Shown here: positions 7,501-15,078 of the stretch, piece after piece | How positions within the stretch are numbered: position 1 is the first letter of the stretch | Layout of the letters: every line of letters starts with the position of its first letter | From: JAHFTY01 sp964584785 | GTDB taxonomy: Bacteria; Acidobacteriota; Terriglobia; 20CM-2-55-15 | Reading direction: 5' to 3' | DNA length: 64,000 bases | Assembly: GCA_964584785.1 (NCBI GenBank) | Contig: CAZPBY010000008.1 | Location: forward strand, 84,249-148,248 | Notes under the pieces: generated by a model | Database searches by the model: none | What the model saw: only the letters and a program-made list of their open reading frames with translations | What the model was told of the DNA's origin: nothing | Program-made: the position numbers and the translations under genes

Positions 7501-7533
7501 CTCTTCTGTGGTGTTCGCTGTTATGTGGCGCTG
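7501..7533 (+). repeat. Left terminal inverted repeat of the RIT-type element
   Basis: This 33-bp sequence contains TTATGTGGCGCTG and is the reverse complement of 12991-13023 with two mismatches. About 40 bp inward, ACGCTACATAATTT at 7574-7587 is an inverted copy of its TTATGTGGCG core. The left end therefore holds two facing core motifs, as expected for paired recombinase-binding sites. The rest of 7284-7702 shows no gene I can support. Confidence 0.85.
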
Positions 7534-7702
7534 CAACGCGAGCCAATGATACAGATGCGCCGAACCGATTCCGACGCTACATAATTTCACCCGAAGGCTT
7601 TGCTCAGGGAAGTCCGATCCCGTCATTGGCTGGGTGGGGAGCAAGTTCTTGGGGCCGGTTGCGCTGAAGCCGCTGTCCGCTGCATAGCGGACATTCCGTT
7701 AA

Positions 7703-8236
7703 TCATTCCGACCGCCATGGGGTCATCCGCGGTATCCAGCGCGGGACGGCGGCGCGGAACGCCTCGTACTCTCTCCCAAACGTCTGCTCGAGCGTGGGTT
7801 CTTCGTACGCCACGACGAAGACGTGGAAGAAGAGCCAGAGCAGCGCGCCGTAGACGATGAGGCGCCAATCGCCCATCAGCACCGCTTGACCCAGGATGAT
7901 GGCAACGAGCGCGACGTATATTGGATTACGCACATAACGGTAGAGACCGGTCACCACGAGATTCCGGGGCGGCGCGATGGGCGCGGGGGTGCCGAGACCC
8001 TGCAGCGCGAAACGCGCAAATGCGTCAACGAGCCCAGGCACGCCTGCGAGAATCATTATCGCGCCGAGGCCGCGCGTCAGCTCCAGACCAAGGAACGGCG
8101 GCCGGAGTTGCCAACCCGTGATCGACCATGGAACGAGCCCCGCCAGCGTAAATGGGGCGACCACGAAGAAAACCGCCGAACCCAGGACGGCAAGGGTTCG
8201 TTGCGCAGTGGTTCCCGACACTCGCTGCGAGCTCAT
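7703..8236 (-). CDS. Isoprenylcysteine carboxylmethyltransferase / phospholipid methyltransferase family membrane protein
   Basis: 177 residues from the ATG at 8236, which overlaps the preceding stop (ATGA). The same frame stays open further upstream but those residues overlap two other genes and lack coding character. Four or five membrane helices are predicted. The C-terminal signature of the ICMT/PEMT superfamily is present: YVRNPIYVALVA around residues 100-111, and EEPTLEQTFGREYEAF followed by VPRWIP near the end. Family members methylate membrane substrates using S-adenosylmethionine; the substrate here is unknown. It is the last gene of the element's passenger operon. Confidence 0.82.
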   Translation of the reverse strand: MSSQRVSGTTAQRTLAVLGSAVFFVVAPFTLAGLVPWSITGWQLRPPFLGLELTRGLGAIMILAGVPGLVDAFARFALQGLGTPAPIAPPRNLVVTGLYRYVRNPIYVALVAIILGQAVLMGDWRLIVYGALLWLFFHVFVVAYEEPTLEQTFGREYEAFRAAVPRWIPRMTPWRSE

Positions 8237-8469
8237 TCCAACCTCCGCTGTCGAATGGTTTCTGCCAGCCCGATCGTCCAGCAAACCGGGCAGCCGCGCA
8301 TAGCCACCAACGCCAGCAAACCCGCCAACAACGATGCGACAGGGTGCAAATGCTGCTGCTCGATTGCAAGGTAGAGCAGGGCAAACGCCACAGCACCGCG
8401 GATCACATGACCCGTCAGGGTTTGTGTAGCGAACAAGCCAGATGGACTTTTTCCAAGAAATTGCTTCAT
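8233..8469 (-). CDS. DUF2892-like small membrane protein with CPxC motif
   Basis: 78 residues from the ATG at 8469, preceded by a strong GGAGGAAAG ribosome-binding site. Two membrane segments (about 22-38 and 42-58) precede RGCPVCWTIGLAETI. This CPxC sequence after the second helix matches the YgaP-type DUF2892 membrane domain, where paired Cys may be redox-active or bind a metal. A second protein of the same type is encoded at 9005-9217. It overlaps both neighbours by 4 bases, so it is tightly coupled to the sigma factor and the methyltransferase. Confidence 0.72.
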   Translation of the reverse strand: MKQFLGKSPSGLFATQTLTGHVIRGAVAFALLYLAIEQQHLHPVASLLAGLLALVAMRGCPVCWTIGLAETIRQRRLE

Positions 8470-9008
8470 TTCTTTCCTCCTCGCGACTCGTCGCCTTGCA
8501 GGTACTCGCGTAGAAGAGCTCGGCCGCGATGAATACGGCTCTTGCATGCTTCGCGAGTGATGCGCAAGCGATCGGCCGTCTCGCCGATGGTGAGCTGCTC
8601 CATGTCACGCAGCAGGATCACTTCGCGGTACATGTCCGGTAGCGACTCCAGCGCACGGACGACGTCGATACGCAGCTCGTCCTTTGGAACCTGCGCAAAG
8701 TACTGAGCCTCGTGCCGCTCCGTCAGTTCTTCCGCGCCCCGTATCAGCGCCAGCACGGGAAGCATGCACAGCCGGGTGACCACGCGGAATATCCAGCCCG
8801 CTATGGCCAGAGGGTCGCGCACAGTGCCCAGGCGGCGGTACAGCACGATCAGAGCTTCCTGAACCACGTCCTCAATGGCCGTCGTGCGATGGCACTGGCG
8901 CCTTGCATAGCGGCGGATGTCGGGCTGCAGTTCGCGCAGCATCCTGTCCAGAGCGACCGGATCGCCGGCCTGGGCGGCGGCGAACAAGGCTGTATCGACC
9001 CGGATCAC
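8466..9008 (-). CDS. ECF-type RNA polymerase sigma factor
   Basis: 180 residues if read from GTG at 9008, which overlaps the upstream stop as GTGA; a longer frame to 9047 is possible but would run into the upstream gene. Region 2 is seen as IEDVVQEALIVLYRRLG and WIFRVVTRLC, and region 4 as LPDMYREVILLRDMEQ, LTIGETADRLRITREACKS and RIHRGRALLREYL. These bind the -10 and -35 elements. The linker is short, as in ECF factors. No separate anti-sigma gene with a zinc motif is seen. The neighbouring small membrane proteins with CPxC motifs are candidates for sensing or for being its targets, which is inference. Confidence 0.88.
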   Translation of the reverse strand: MIRVDTALFAAAQAGDPVALDRMLRELQPDIRRYARRQCHRTTAIEDVVQEALIVLYRRLGTVRDPLAIAGWIFRVVTRLCMLPVLALIRGAEELTERHEAQYFAQVPKDELRIDVVRALESLPDMYREVILLRDMEQLTIGETADRLRITREACKSRIHRGRALLREYLQGDESRGGKK

Positions 9009-9217
9009 CGTAGACCTTCGAGCGACTTGCGGCCAGCCATGGCACAAGCGGGGCAGAAGCCAATCAGCCCCGTCAGCGCCGTTAGCACGCCACTTATGGC
9101 AAGCACCAAGCCGAGCAGCGTCAGACCGATTTGCGTGAGTGAGCAGGCCACGATCAACGCACCGCCGATCACCCGCGCCCAGCTTTCCTTAGAGCCCATG
9201 TTCTTGCGGTAAAACAT
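9005..9217 (-). CDS. DUF2892 membrane protein (YgaP-like) with CPxC motif, first gene of passenger operon
   Basis: 70 residues from the ATG at 9217, chosen because GAGGTGATG lies at ribosome-binding distance. The N-terminus NMGSKESWARVIGGALIV is the usual opening of DUF2892 proteins (NxGxxdRxiRxxxG). Two membrane helices follow, then GLIGFCPACAMAGRKSL with C-P-A-C. In this superfamily the domain occurs alone or fused to rhodanese. Its stop overlaps the sigma factor start, so it leads a four-gene unit with overlapping starts and stops: DUF2892, sigma, DUF2892, methyltransferase. Confidence 0.8.
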   Translation of the reverse strand: MFYRKNMGSKESWARVIGGALIVACSLTQIGLTLLGLVLAISGVLTALTGLIGFCPACAMAGRKSLEGLR

Positions 9218-9743
9218 CTCATCACCTCGATCTGCCCGATCACAGCGAGCATCATAGACAAGGAGGGGCATTCGGTCGAAAAGGATTCAGTAAGGTGTTC
9301 AAAGCGAGCACTTCTCGTTCTCCCCGGTGCTGCGGCGGCTTTGGGTCGAAAGGAGACATTCGCCAATCACGCGCGGGGCAGAGCGGGCCGCAGCTGCCGC
9401 CAGCCTCGAAGTTGACATAACACCCAGACTGGGACCAACAGCGACACCGTTTTTCAACCGCTGCCGGCCACCGACGAAGTTCACATACTTGCCGCACCCC
9501 GCTTAAAAGTTCTATCCTCGGACCTTGAAGATCAACGCGCGCCTCGCGCGATTACTCCCCCGAAAACGCCGTAGTATTTACCCATCCCGTCTCAATTCCC
9601 GGTATGTCGGCAAAATCGGGAACCTTGGAACTCAAAGGATACGTTCCGCGAATCGCTCTCATTGTCGGGTTTAAACAGTCACCGTCGTTGATGACGACGT
9701 AGAGTCGGATCGCTTTCCCATTTTTCGAAAGGAGTCCGATTCA
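9218..9743. other. 526-bp divergent intergenic region of the RIT-type element
   Basis: This stretch separates the leftward passenger operon from the rightward recombinase trio, so it should contain both promoters. I see no gene with family features. An open leftward frame at 9252-9497 has unnatural composition and is not called. A GC palindrome (GCGCGCCTCGCGCG, 9538-9551) lies in it, and AAGGAG at 9731-9736 is the ribosome-binding site of the first recombinase. Confidence 0.5.
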
Positions 9744-10999
9744 ATGTTTAACCAATTGTTTTCCCGTTCCGACGCTTTGACTCGTCAACTCTCGGCCCCC
9801 CTCGTTGAAGAACGCCGCCAGTATCTAGCCGAATGTGCATCGCAGGGCATGTCCAGGACAACCCTGCGCGCGAAATCTCTGCTCTTATTGTCAATCGTAG
9901 ACCATCTGAAATTGGGTCACCGGCCCAAAGACCGCATTAGCCTCACTGAGATTAAAGACGCGGCACGCCGATGGTCGAGGCGCAAGTTGCCTTCGGAGAA
10001 GAGCCGGTATGTTAAAGACTCGCGGGCATACTTCACAACGTTGGCGGTTGAATGGCTGACTTTCCTAAACCGTTTCCGCGCCACATCAAAACCCCTAACA
10101 GTCTGTGACCGCATGTTGACGGAATTTACAAGGTTTATGAGTGAAGACCGAGGTCTTTCCCCGAAAACGGTCGAATACCGATGTAGGACGTGCAGCCATT
10201 CCTCGATCAACTGCTTGCCGGAAAGCGATCTCTTGCAACGATTGCCGTCGCTGATGTCGATTCGCTCCTGTTGCGAAAAGTGAATGAAGAGCATTATGCG
10301 CGTATAAGCATTCGAGCCTATGCTTCATCGCTTCGGTCATTCTTTCGATATGCCGAAATGAGAGGCTGGTGCCCCGCTGGCATCGCTGCTTCGATCATGG
10401 CACCTCGCGTGTTTCAGGACGAGACGCTTCCGTCTGGGCCGACGTGGGATGTTGTGCAAGAAATCCTGGATGCCACCGCCGGGGATCATCCTACCGCCAT
10501 CCGCGATCACGCAATTTGGATGTTACTCGCGGTGTATGGCGTTCGTTCAAGAGAGATCGCTCGCCTGCGACTCTCGGACATCAACTGGGAGCAGGAAACG
10601 ATCGTTTTCACGCGGTCAAAAGGATCTGCACGCCACCTATTTCCGCTCCATCCATCCGTCGGGGCGGCGATCATACGTTACCTCAAGGAAGTACGACCGA
10701 GATCGCCCCATCGGCAAATCTTTCTGACGAGGCACGCGCCGGTTTGTCCTCTCTCGAATGGCGCAACGTGGGCGATCGTTGCTGGCCAACTGCGCAAGAG
10801 GGCTCCATCTCTCAAGCATCACGGGCCGCATGCAATCCGGCACGCTTGTGCAACCCGTTTGATCAACCAAGGATTCTCTTTGAAGGAAATCGGTGATCAC
10901 CTCGGGCAGCGTGATCCTGATGCGACTCGGATTTACGCCAAAGTGGATCTCGTGCGGCTCCGCGAAGTAGCCAGCTTCGATTTGGGAGAGCTGCTATGA
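9744..10999 (+). pseudogene. RIT recombinase A (tyrosine recombinase), frameshifted
   Basis: Two overlapping frames make one recombinase: 9744 to about 10188 gives the core-binding N-terminal half (ending EYRCRT), and 10190-10999 gives the rest, starting VQPFLDQLLAGKRSL. Restoring one base near 10185-10192 joins them into a protein of normal length (about 418 residues). In the second part, numbered from 10190, R119 (YGVRSREIA), K144, H214-x-x-R217 (HAIRH) and Y249 (TRIYAKVD) are present. The usual second His (LGH) is Gln 240 (HLGQRDP). The frameshift could be a sequencing error, real inactivation, or recoding; the sequence alone cannot decide. Its TGA overlaps the ATG of recombinase B. Confidence 0.85.
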
Positions 11000-11931
11000 A
11001 TCTTCAAATGATATGTCAACAGTACGTCACTTTCCGAAAAGCGCTTGGTGATCGCTTTGTAGTCAATGGCAACCAGCTGAAAGCCTTTTGTCGCGCTGTG
11101 GGACCAGAGGCTGATCTCGCCGACGTTTCGTCCGAGAGAGTAAATGCCTTTCTTGTTGGCGATGGTGCACTTACAACCACTTGGTATGTGAAGCACAACG
11201 CTCTCCGTGGGTTTTATCGATATGCAATTAGTCGCGGGTTCGTCACAACGTCGCCATTACCGCTCACCATTCCGAAACTTCCTGCGTTCAAGCCTTACAT
11301 TTATTCGCCTGCTGAACTGCGGCGCATACTTGATTCGGTGGGGTGTCGCCGACGCGACAGTGATCTTGATGCATCTGTACTGCGCGCTCTTATTCTTCTA
11401 ATGTATGGCGCTGCCTTACGGATATCAGAAGCGTTATCGTTGACGATAAGCGATGTTGATCTTTCCGCAGCCGTGCTTACGATCCGAAACTCGAAGTTCT
11501 TCAAAAGCCGTCTCGTTCCCCTCGGACCGAACACGGTTCGGGTCCTTGGCGAGTACGCCGGTCGTCAAGGTTCACGATCCAGGAAACCGGATGATCTTTT
11601 CTTTGTCGGACGGACCTCGAAGCGGATACCCATCCACATGGTGGAGAGAGCTTTCAAACAAATCCGAAAGCATGTGGGTCTGTACCGTGAAGGCGGTCCG
11701 CGCTGCCAGCCCCGACTTCATGATCTGCGTCATACATCGGCAGTCCATCGATTAACGAGCTGGTATCGAGAGGGCAAGGACGTACAGAAACTCCTGCCAC
11801 AACTATCGGTCTACATGGGCCATGCGCGTCTGGCGGCCACACAAGCGTATCTCTCAATAACACCTAATCTCCTGCATCAGGCAAGTCTGCGATTCGAACG
11901 TTACGCGATACAGGAGGGCGGCAATGACTAA
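10996..11931 (+). CDS. RIT recombinase B (tyrosine recombinase)
   Basis: 311 residues. An N-terminal SAM-like domain (about 1-95) precedes the catalytic domain. Catalytic residues are R142 (AALRISEAL), H242-x-x-R245 (LHDLRHTSAV), H276 (VYMGHARLAATQ) and Y285 (QAYLSI). The start overlaps the stop of recombinase A by 4 bases and the stop overlaps recombinase C by 8 bases, the tight packing typical of recombinase-in-trio elements. The three proteins are only distantly similar, so they probably act as a complex with different roles at the four core sites in the element ends. Confidence 0.9.
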   Translation: MNLQMICQQYVTFRKALGDRFVVNGNQLKAFCRAVGPEADLADVSSERVNAFLVGDGALTTTWYVKHNALRGFYRYAISRGFVTTSPLPLTIPKLPAFKPYIYSPAELRRILDSVGCRRRDSDLDASVLRALILLMYGAALRISEALSLTISDVDLSAAVLTIRNSKFFKSRLVPLGPNTVRVLGEYAGRQGSRSRKPDDLFFVGRTSKRIPIHMVERAFKQIRKHVGLYREGGPRCQPRLHDLRHTSAVHRLTSWYREGKDVQKLLPQLSVYMGHARLAATQAYLSITPNLLHQASLRFERYAIQEGGND

Positions 11932-12931
11932 GACGACCCTCATTGGACCATGGGTCCGGCGCTTTTTGCTTGAATACTTGGTAACCGAACGAAATCTGAC
12001 GCGAAACACTCAGTGCAGTTACCGGGATACGCTTCGTCTCTTGCTTCCGTTTGTGGCCAAAAAAGCACACAAACAGATTGACCACGTTTCGGTCACTGAC
12101 GTTTCGCCGGATACAGTGCGGATTTTTCTCCGGCATTTAGAGGAGTCCCGCAAATGCACAGTGGCCACCCGTAACCAGCGGTTGGCCGCGATCCGCTCGT
12201 TGGCTCGCTTTATCGCCCTGGACAGCCCGGAGCACATTGACTGGTGCGAGCAACTGCGCAACATTCCTCTGAAGCGAGCGCCGCGATCGACGATTACCTA
12301 TCTAGAGAAATCAGAAATGGATGCGTTGTTGAGTGCACCCGATCAATCGACGGACCAAGGACGCCGCGACTATGCTCTCTTGCTCTTCCTCTACAACACG
12401 GGCGCGCGAGCTGACGAAGCTGCACAGGTCAGGATCGCCGATCTTTTCTTGGCTCACGTTTCGCGTGATCATTCGCTCGTCCAGGTTCGTGGCAAGGGAA
12501 ACAAGATTCGACTTTGTCCATTGTGGACAAACACTGTGGTTGAACTCTCATTTTTGATAGGTAACCGTCCTGCGACTGATCACGTTTTCCTGAACAGGTG
12601 CGGTCGGCCCATAACGCGCTTTGGCGTTCACACAATGGTCGAAAGATACGTCCATCGACTTCTGGACCGCATACCTTCATTGACGAAGAAGAGCGTGAGC
12701 CCACATACCATTCGGCACACAACCGCGACCCACCTTCTCCGCGCGGGTGTCGATATCAACACTATCCGTGCTTGGCTCGGGCACGTCTCGCTCAATACTA
12801 CGAATGTTTATGCGGAGGTGGATCTGGAAATGAAGGCAAAGGCGCTCGCAGCTTGCGAAGTACATGGGTCTGCTCCTTCAAGGCATTGGAAGAAGGACGC
12901 CGCATTGATGCAGTTTCTTCAAAACCTCTGA
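11924..12931 (+). CDS. RIT recombinase C (tyrosine recombinase)
   Basis: 335 residues with the XerC/D-like layout: core-binding domain at about 8-110, catalytic domain at about 125-310. The full catalytic set is visible: R162 (NTGARADEAAQ), K191 (RGKGNK), H261-x-x-R264 (PHTIRHTTATH), H287 (WLGHVSLNTT) and Y296 (NVYAEVD). It is the last gene of the trio. Only 5 bases separate its stop from the inner right-end repeat at 12936, so the ORF runs to the edge of the element. Confidence 0.92.
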   Translation: MTKTTLIGPWVRRFLLEYLVTERNLTRNTQCSYRDTLRLLLPFVAKKAHKQIDHVSVTDVSPDTVRIFLRHLEESRKCTVATRNQRLAAIRSLARFIALDSPEHIDWCEQLRNIPLKRAPRSTITYLEKSEMDALLSAPDQSTDQGRRDYALLLFLYNTGARADEAAQVRIADLFLAHVSRDHSLVQVRGKGNKIRLCPLWTNTVVELSFLIGNRPATDHVFLNRCGRPITRFGVHTMVERYVHRLLDRIPSLTKKSVSPHTIRHTTATHLLRAGVDINTIRAWLGHVSLNTTNVYAEVDLEMKAKALAACEVHGSAPSRHWKKDAALMQFLQNL

Positions 12932-12990
12932 TTAGAAATTATGTGGCGTTAGGAACACGGCCGCATCTCGCTTTTACCCACGCTGATCAC

Positions 12991-13023
12991 CAGCGCCACA
13001 TAACGGCGAACGCCACAGAAGAG
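12991..13023 (-). repeat. Right terminal inverted repeat of the RIT-type element, with adjacent palindrome
   Basis: This 33-bp end is the inverted copy of 7501-7533 (31/33). The inner motif AAATTATGTGGCGT at 12936-12949 mirrors 7574-7587. Just outside, at 13027-13046, TTATGTGGTCGGCCACATAA forms another inverted pair of the same TTATGTGG core. It has no counterpart outside the left end. Confidence 0.85.
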
Positions 13024-13199
13024 ATCTTATGTGGTCGGCCACATAATATTTCGAAGATCCAATCGGGGTGATCGAATGGATCAACCCGGCGGGTCAGCCG
13101 CAGGGGAGACGCGGCGGTAACATGACATTTTACCAAGGGTCAGTCGGTCGATTCGTCAGGACCTGTTAGGGTAGGCAGATATATTAATTTCTGGAGTCC

Positions 13200-14000
13200 A
13201 TGACACGAGACGAACAACGCCGCGACAATGCCGTGCTTGCAATTCAAGAAGCTATTGCCTCACATACTGTTGCCATCGTCGCCGGGGTAGGCGACCGAGA
13301 GTTGAGGGAGATTGGCACGGGAACTGGAATTCTTTTCGACCGTCGAGCTTTCATTCTCACGGCGCGTCATGTCATTGACGACACTCCAGTAGAGGCGCTA
13401 CGTTTCTTCTGTCGTCCCGACGGCCCTCTACGCAACATGGCCAGGGATGAATTTCGACGCGAGGAGGGCGTGCGCTATGAGGAGTTGCATCTGATTGAAC
13501 AGCTCCCTGTGTTGAACCGCGTACTTTGGGATGAAGAGGACCTCGCAGTCTTAGAACTTGCCGAAGGCGTTGAGGCGAGGCACCGTCTCCGATTGTTCAA
13601 CTTTGACCAGGGCGAGACAACCCCGGATGAAGGGTATGGGATATTTGCAATGGGATACCCGTGCGACATCGCCAGGCCAATAGAGGGTGGGAATTTCGTT
13701 GCCTTTCCAAGCATTGAGACCAAGGAGATCGTTTTTGCCACGAACCAGAATCTCAGAGGGTACGATTCCACACGACATTTTCTTGCGTCTTATCACATGA
13801 TCGAAGATGAACCCACAGCGCATCCGGAGGGATTCAGCGGCTGTGGTGTGTGGTTTCGAGTTGGTGGAACGCCGCAGGATGCAGTGTGGATGCCAAATCT
13901 ACGTATGGCTGGCGTTGTTACGCATTATTACGATCACTCGATTTTGCTGAAAGCAGTCCGTGTCGAGCGCGTCTCAGAGTTCCTGCAAACGATACGATAG
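13200..14000 (+). CDS. Cytoplasmic trypsin-like peptidase-domain protein
   Basis: 266 residues without a signal peptide. The trypsin-like triad is recognisable: H57 in FILTARHVIDD, D114 in DEEDLAVLEL and S213 in GFSGCGVW. The oxyanion-loop sequence GFSGCGV departs from the usual GxSGGP. Cytoplasmic proteins of this type are frequent in islands and are sometimes linked to phage defence, but no partner effector lies beside it here. CTGGAG upstream of the ATG at 13200 is a plausible ribosome-binding site. It lies between the RIT-type element and the distal att site. Confidence 0.78.
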   Translation: MTRDEQRRDNAVLAIQEAIASHTVAIVAGVGDRELREIGTGTGILFDRRAFILTARHVIDDTPVEALRFFCRPDGPLRNMARDEFRREEGVRYEELHLIEQLPVLNRVLWDEEDLAVLELAEGVEARHRLRLFNFDQGETTPDEGYGIFAMGYPCDIARPIEGGNFVAFPSIETKEIVFATNQNLRGYDSTRHFLASYHMIEDEPTAHPEGFSGCGVWFRVGGTPQDAVWMPNLRMAGVVTHYYDHSILLKAVRVERVSEFLQTIR

Positions 14001-14349
14001 ACGATGCAAATCTATTTAGAGTAGTGACCAAAACTGTGACCAACGTATGCTCGTGCATGGTGTGCCAACGTCGGCCAGTGCAGGTGCGCTTCTTCGGGGA
14101 ACAAATCGAGGAACAACTGGGGCAACAGCACACCGCAAGCGTAATCTACTCTGGTCATCACGCAGGTTGCGTGACGCAGACAAAAGGTCTGCGTTTTCGC
14201 GTTGCCAGTTTGTTGCCAGTTTTGTTTCGGTACTCTTCGTAACAGTTCAGTGGTTTCAACTGCGCTCAAACCCGCGCCGGTCGCTGGTTTTAAAAGTTTT
14301 TCGGTAGTTTTCGTTAGTGTTCGGAAGTCATTGAAAATGCGCGGAAGCG
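14001..14349. other. Gap with an integrase C-terminus echo
   Basis: No intact gene. On the minus strand near 14196-14235 a frame encodes QNWQQTGNAK, very similar to the C-terminus of the island integrase (NWQQTGNGEQ, DNA near 1728-1755). The DNA of the two places matches at about 20 of 23 positions. This may be a leftover from another integrase or a duplicated att-flanking arm. ACGCAGA...TCTGCGT at 14174-14194 can form a short hairpin. Confidence 0.4.
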
Positions 14350-14393
14350 GGATTTTAAGTCCGGTGCGTCTGCCAGTTCCGCCACCCAGGCGA
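14350..14393 (-). repeat. att site, distal copy (44 bp; 5' half of tRNA-Leu)
   Basis: This matches 1641-1684 at 43 of 44 positions. It holds the 5' acceptor strand, D-arm and anticodon stem-loop of tRNA-Leu(TAA) but no variable arm, T-arm or 3' end, so it is not a functional tRNA. Its D-arm has the canonical GGCGGAACTGG, suggesting it is the displaced original 5' half. Confidence 0.88.
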
Positions 14394-14424
14394 GCTTTTC
14401 ATATCTAGGACTTACGGAAGCTTA

Positions 14425-14736
14425 CTACTTTCGCTTCTTCCGCCGAGGGGATTTTAAGAGGGACTCGGTTTCTAAATTACGGAATGTCGGCAGCTTAGCC
14501 ACGGCCTGCCGTTTGTACTCGACCGACAGGTGCGAGTAGCGCATCGTCATCGAAGCCGTTTTATGTCCCATCAATTCCATCCTGGCTTTCGGGGCCGTCC
14601 CGTTCATCGCCAGCCACGATCCGAAACAATGCCTCAAATCATAGAACCGGAAATTTTCAAGACCAGCCGGCTCGCAAGCATTGTCCCACGCCGTTCCCCA
14701 CGACTGCCACGGCTTGTTGTACCGGCTGACGAATAG
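14425..14736 (-). pseudogene. Tyrosine integrase C-terminal remnant beside distal att
   Basis: A leftward frame encodes the end of a phage-type integrase: RFYDLRHCFGSWLAMNG (box II H-x-x-R region), LMGHKTASMTMRYSHLSVE (second His and nucleophile Tyr), and a basic tail. Upstream it runs through WQSWGTAWDNA and then meets an in-frame stop at 14737-14739. The region beyond, to about 14940, has only scraps that could be the same gene. The 3' end is 32 bp from the distal att copy, the same arrangement as the intact integrase beside the proximal copy. Confidence 0.8.
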
Positions 14737-15078
14737 TCAGATCGTCCGGGGTCTTAACGCGATCTCTCCGGCGGCGGCCGGGCAGGCGCCGAAGGAAAGG
14801 GCGTGTCCTTGGTTTCACACGACGAAATGGATCAGTTCCGCGGCATTCAGCGCCTCGTCAAAACGGATGTGGACTTCGCGTTGGTTGCGGGTTTCTAGAA
14901 TCAGAAAACGATGACGCAACCGTCACTCAGCGCGATGTTCTAACGATCGGTCGCGATAAACGTGCGGCCGCGAATTCCGAGGTACAGTTCGCGCTCCGTT
15001 ACCGAAATGGAGAGAGTTAAAGGAAGCAGAAACGGAAAATGGTAGCGATGCGTCATGCACGGAACTCAATACTCACGA
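14737..15078. other. Degenerate gap
   Basis: No gene with supporting features. The left part may be eroded upstream sequence of the integrase remnant; the rest shows nothing recognisable. Confidence 0.4.

Larger units (their letters stand above)
7501..13023. mobile_element. RIT-type element (three tyrosine recombinases) with a passenger operon, about 5.5 kb
   Basis: The ends are 33-bp inverted repeats (7501-7533 and 12991-13023, 31 of 33 matching). A second, inner inverted pair of 14 bp lies about 40 bp inside each end (7574-7587 and 12936-12949, 13 of 14). The right half holds three overlapping tyrosine recombinase genes, the hallmark of recombinase-in-trio elements. The left half holds a four-gene leftward operon (ECF sigma factor, two DUF2892 proteins, a methyltransferase). 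Known RIT elements usually contain just the three recombinases, so the passenger block is unusual. The element is nested in the tRNA-Leu island. Confidence 0.82.
1641..14393. mobile_element. tRNA-Leu integrative element (genomic island, about 12.7 kb)
   Basis: The boundaries are the two 44-bp att repeats. Inside are a tyrosine integrase with its excisionase-like gene at the tRNA end, a repeat-rich regulatory region, several short genes of unknown function, two trypsin-like proteins, and a separate RIT-type element that inserted within the island. No conjugation or phage structural genes are visible, so it is a small integrative element, possibly mobilised by a helper. The element lies on the 5' side of the tRNA rather than the usual 3' side. 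The distal end at 14393 abuts the remnant of another integrase at 14425. Confidence 0.8.

Noticed and set aside
9252..9497. Leftward ORF upstream of the recombinase trio
   Set aside because: Unnatural composition, no homology-like features and no ribosome-binding site; treated as noncoding.
13200..14000. Phage-defence system built around the cytoplasmic trypsin-like protein
   Set aside because: No caspase-, STING-, TIR-, NTPase- or effector-type partner is adjacent; one protease-domain gene is not enough to support a system.
14350..14393. Second tRNA-Leu gene
   Set aside because: Only the 5' half is present; variable arm, T-arm and 3' acceptor strand are missing.
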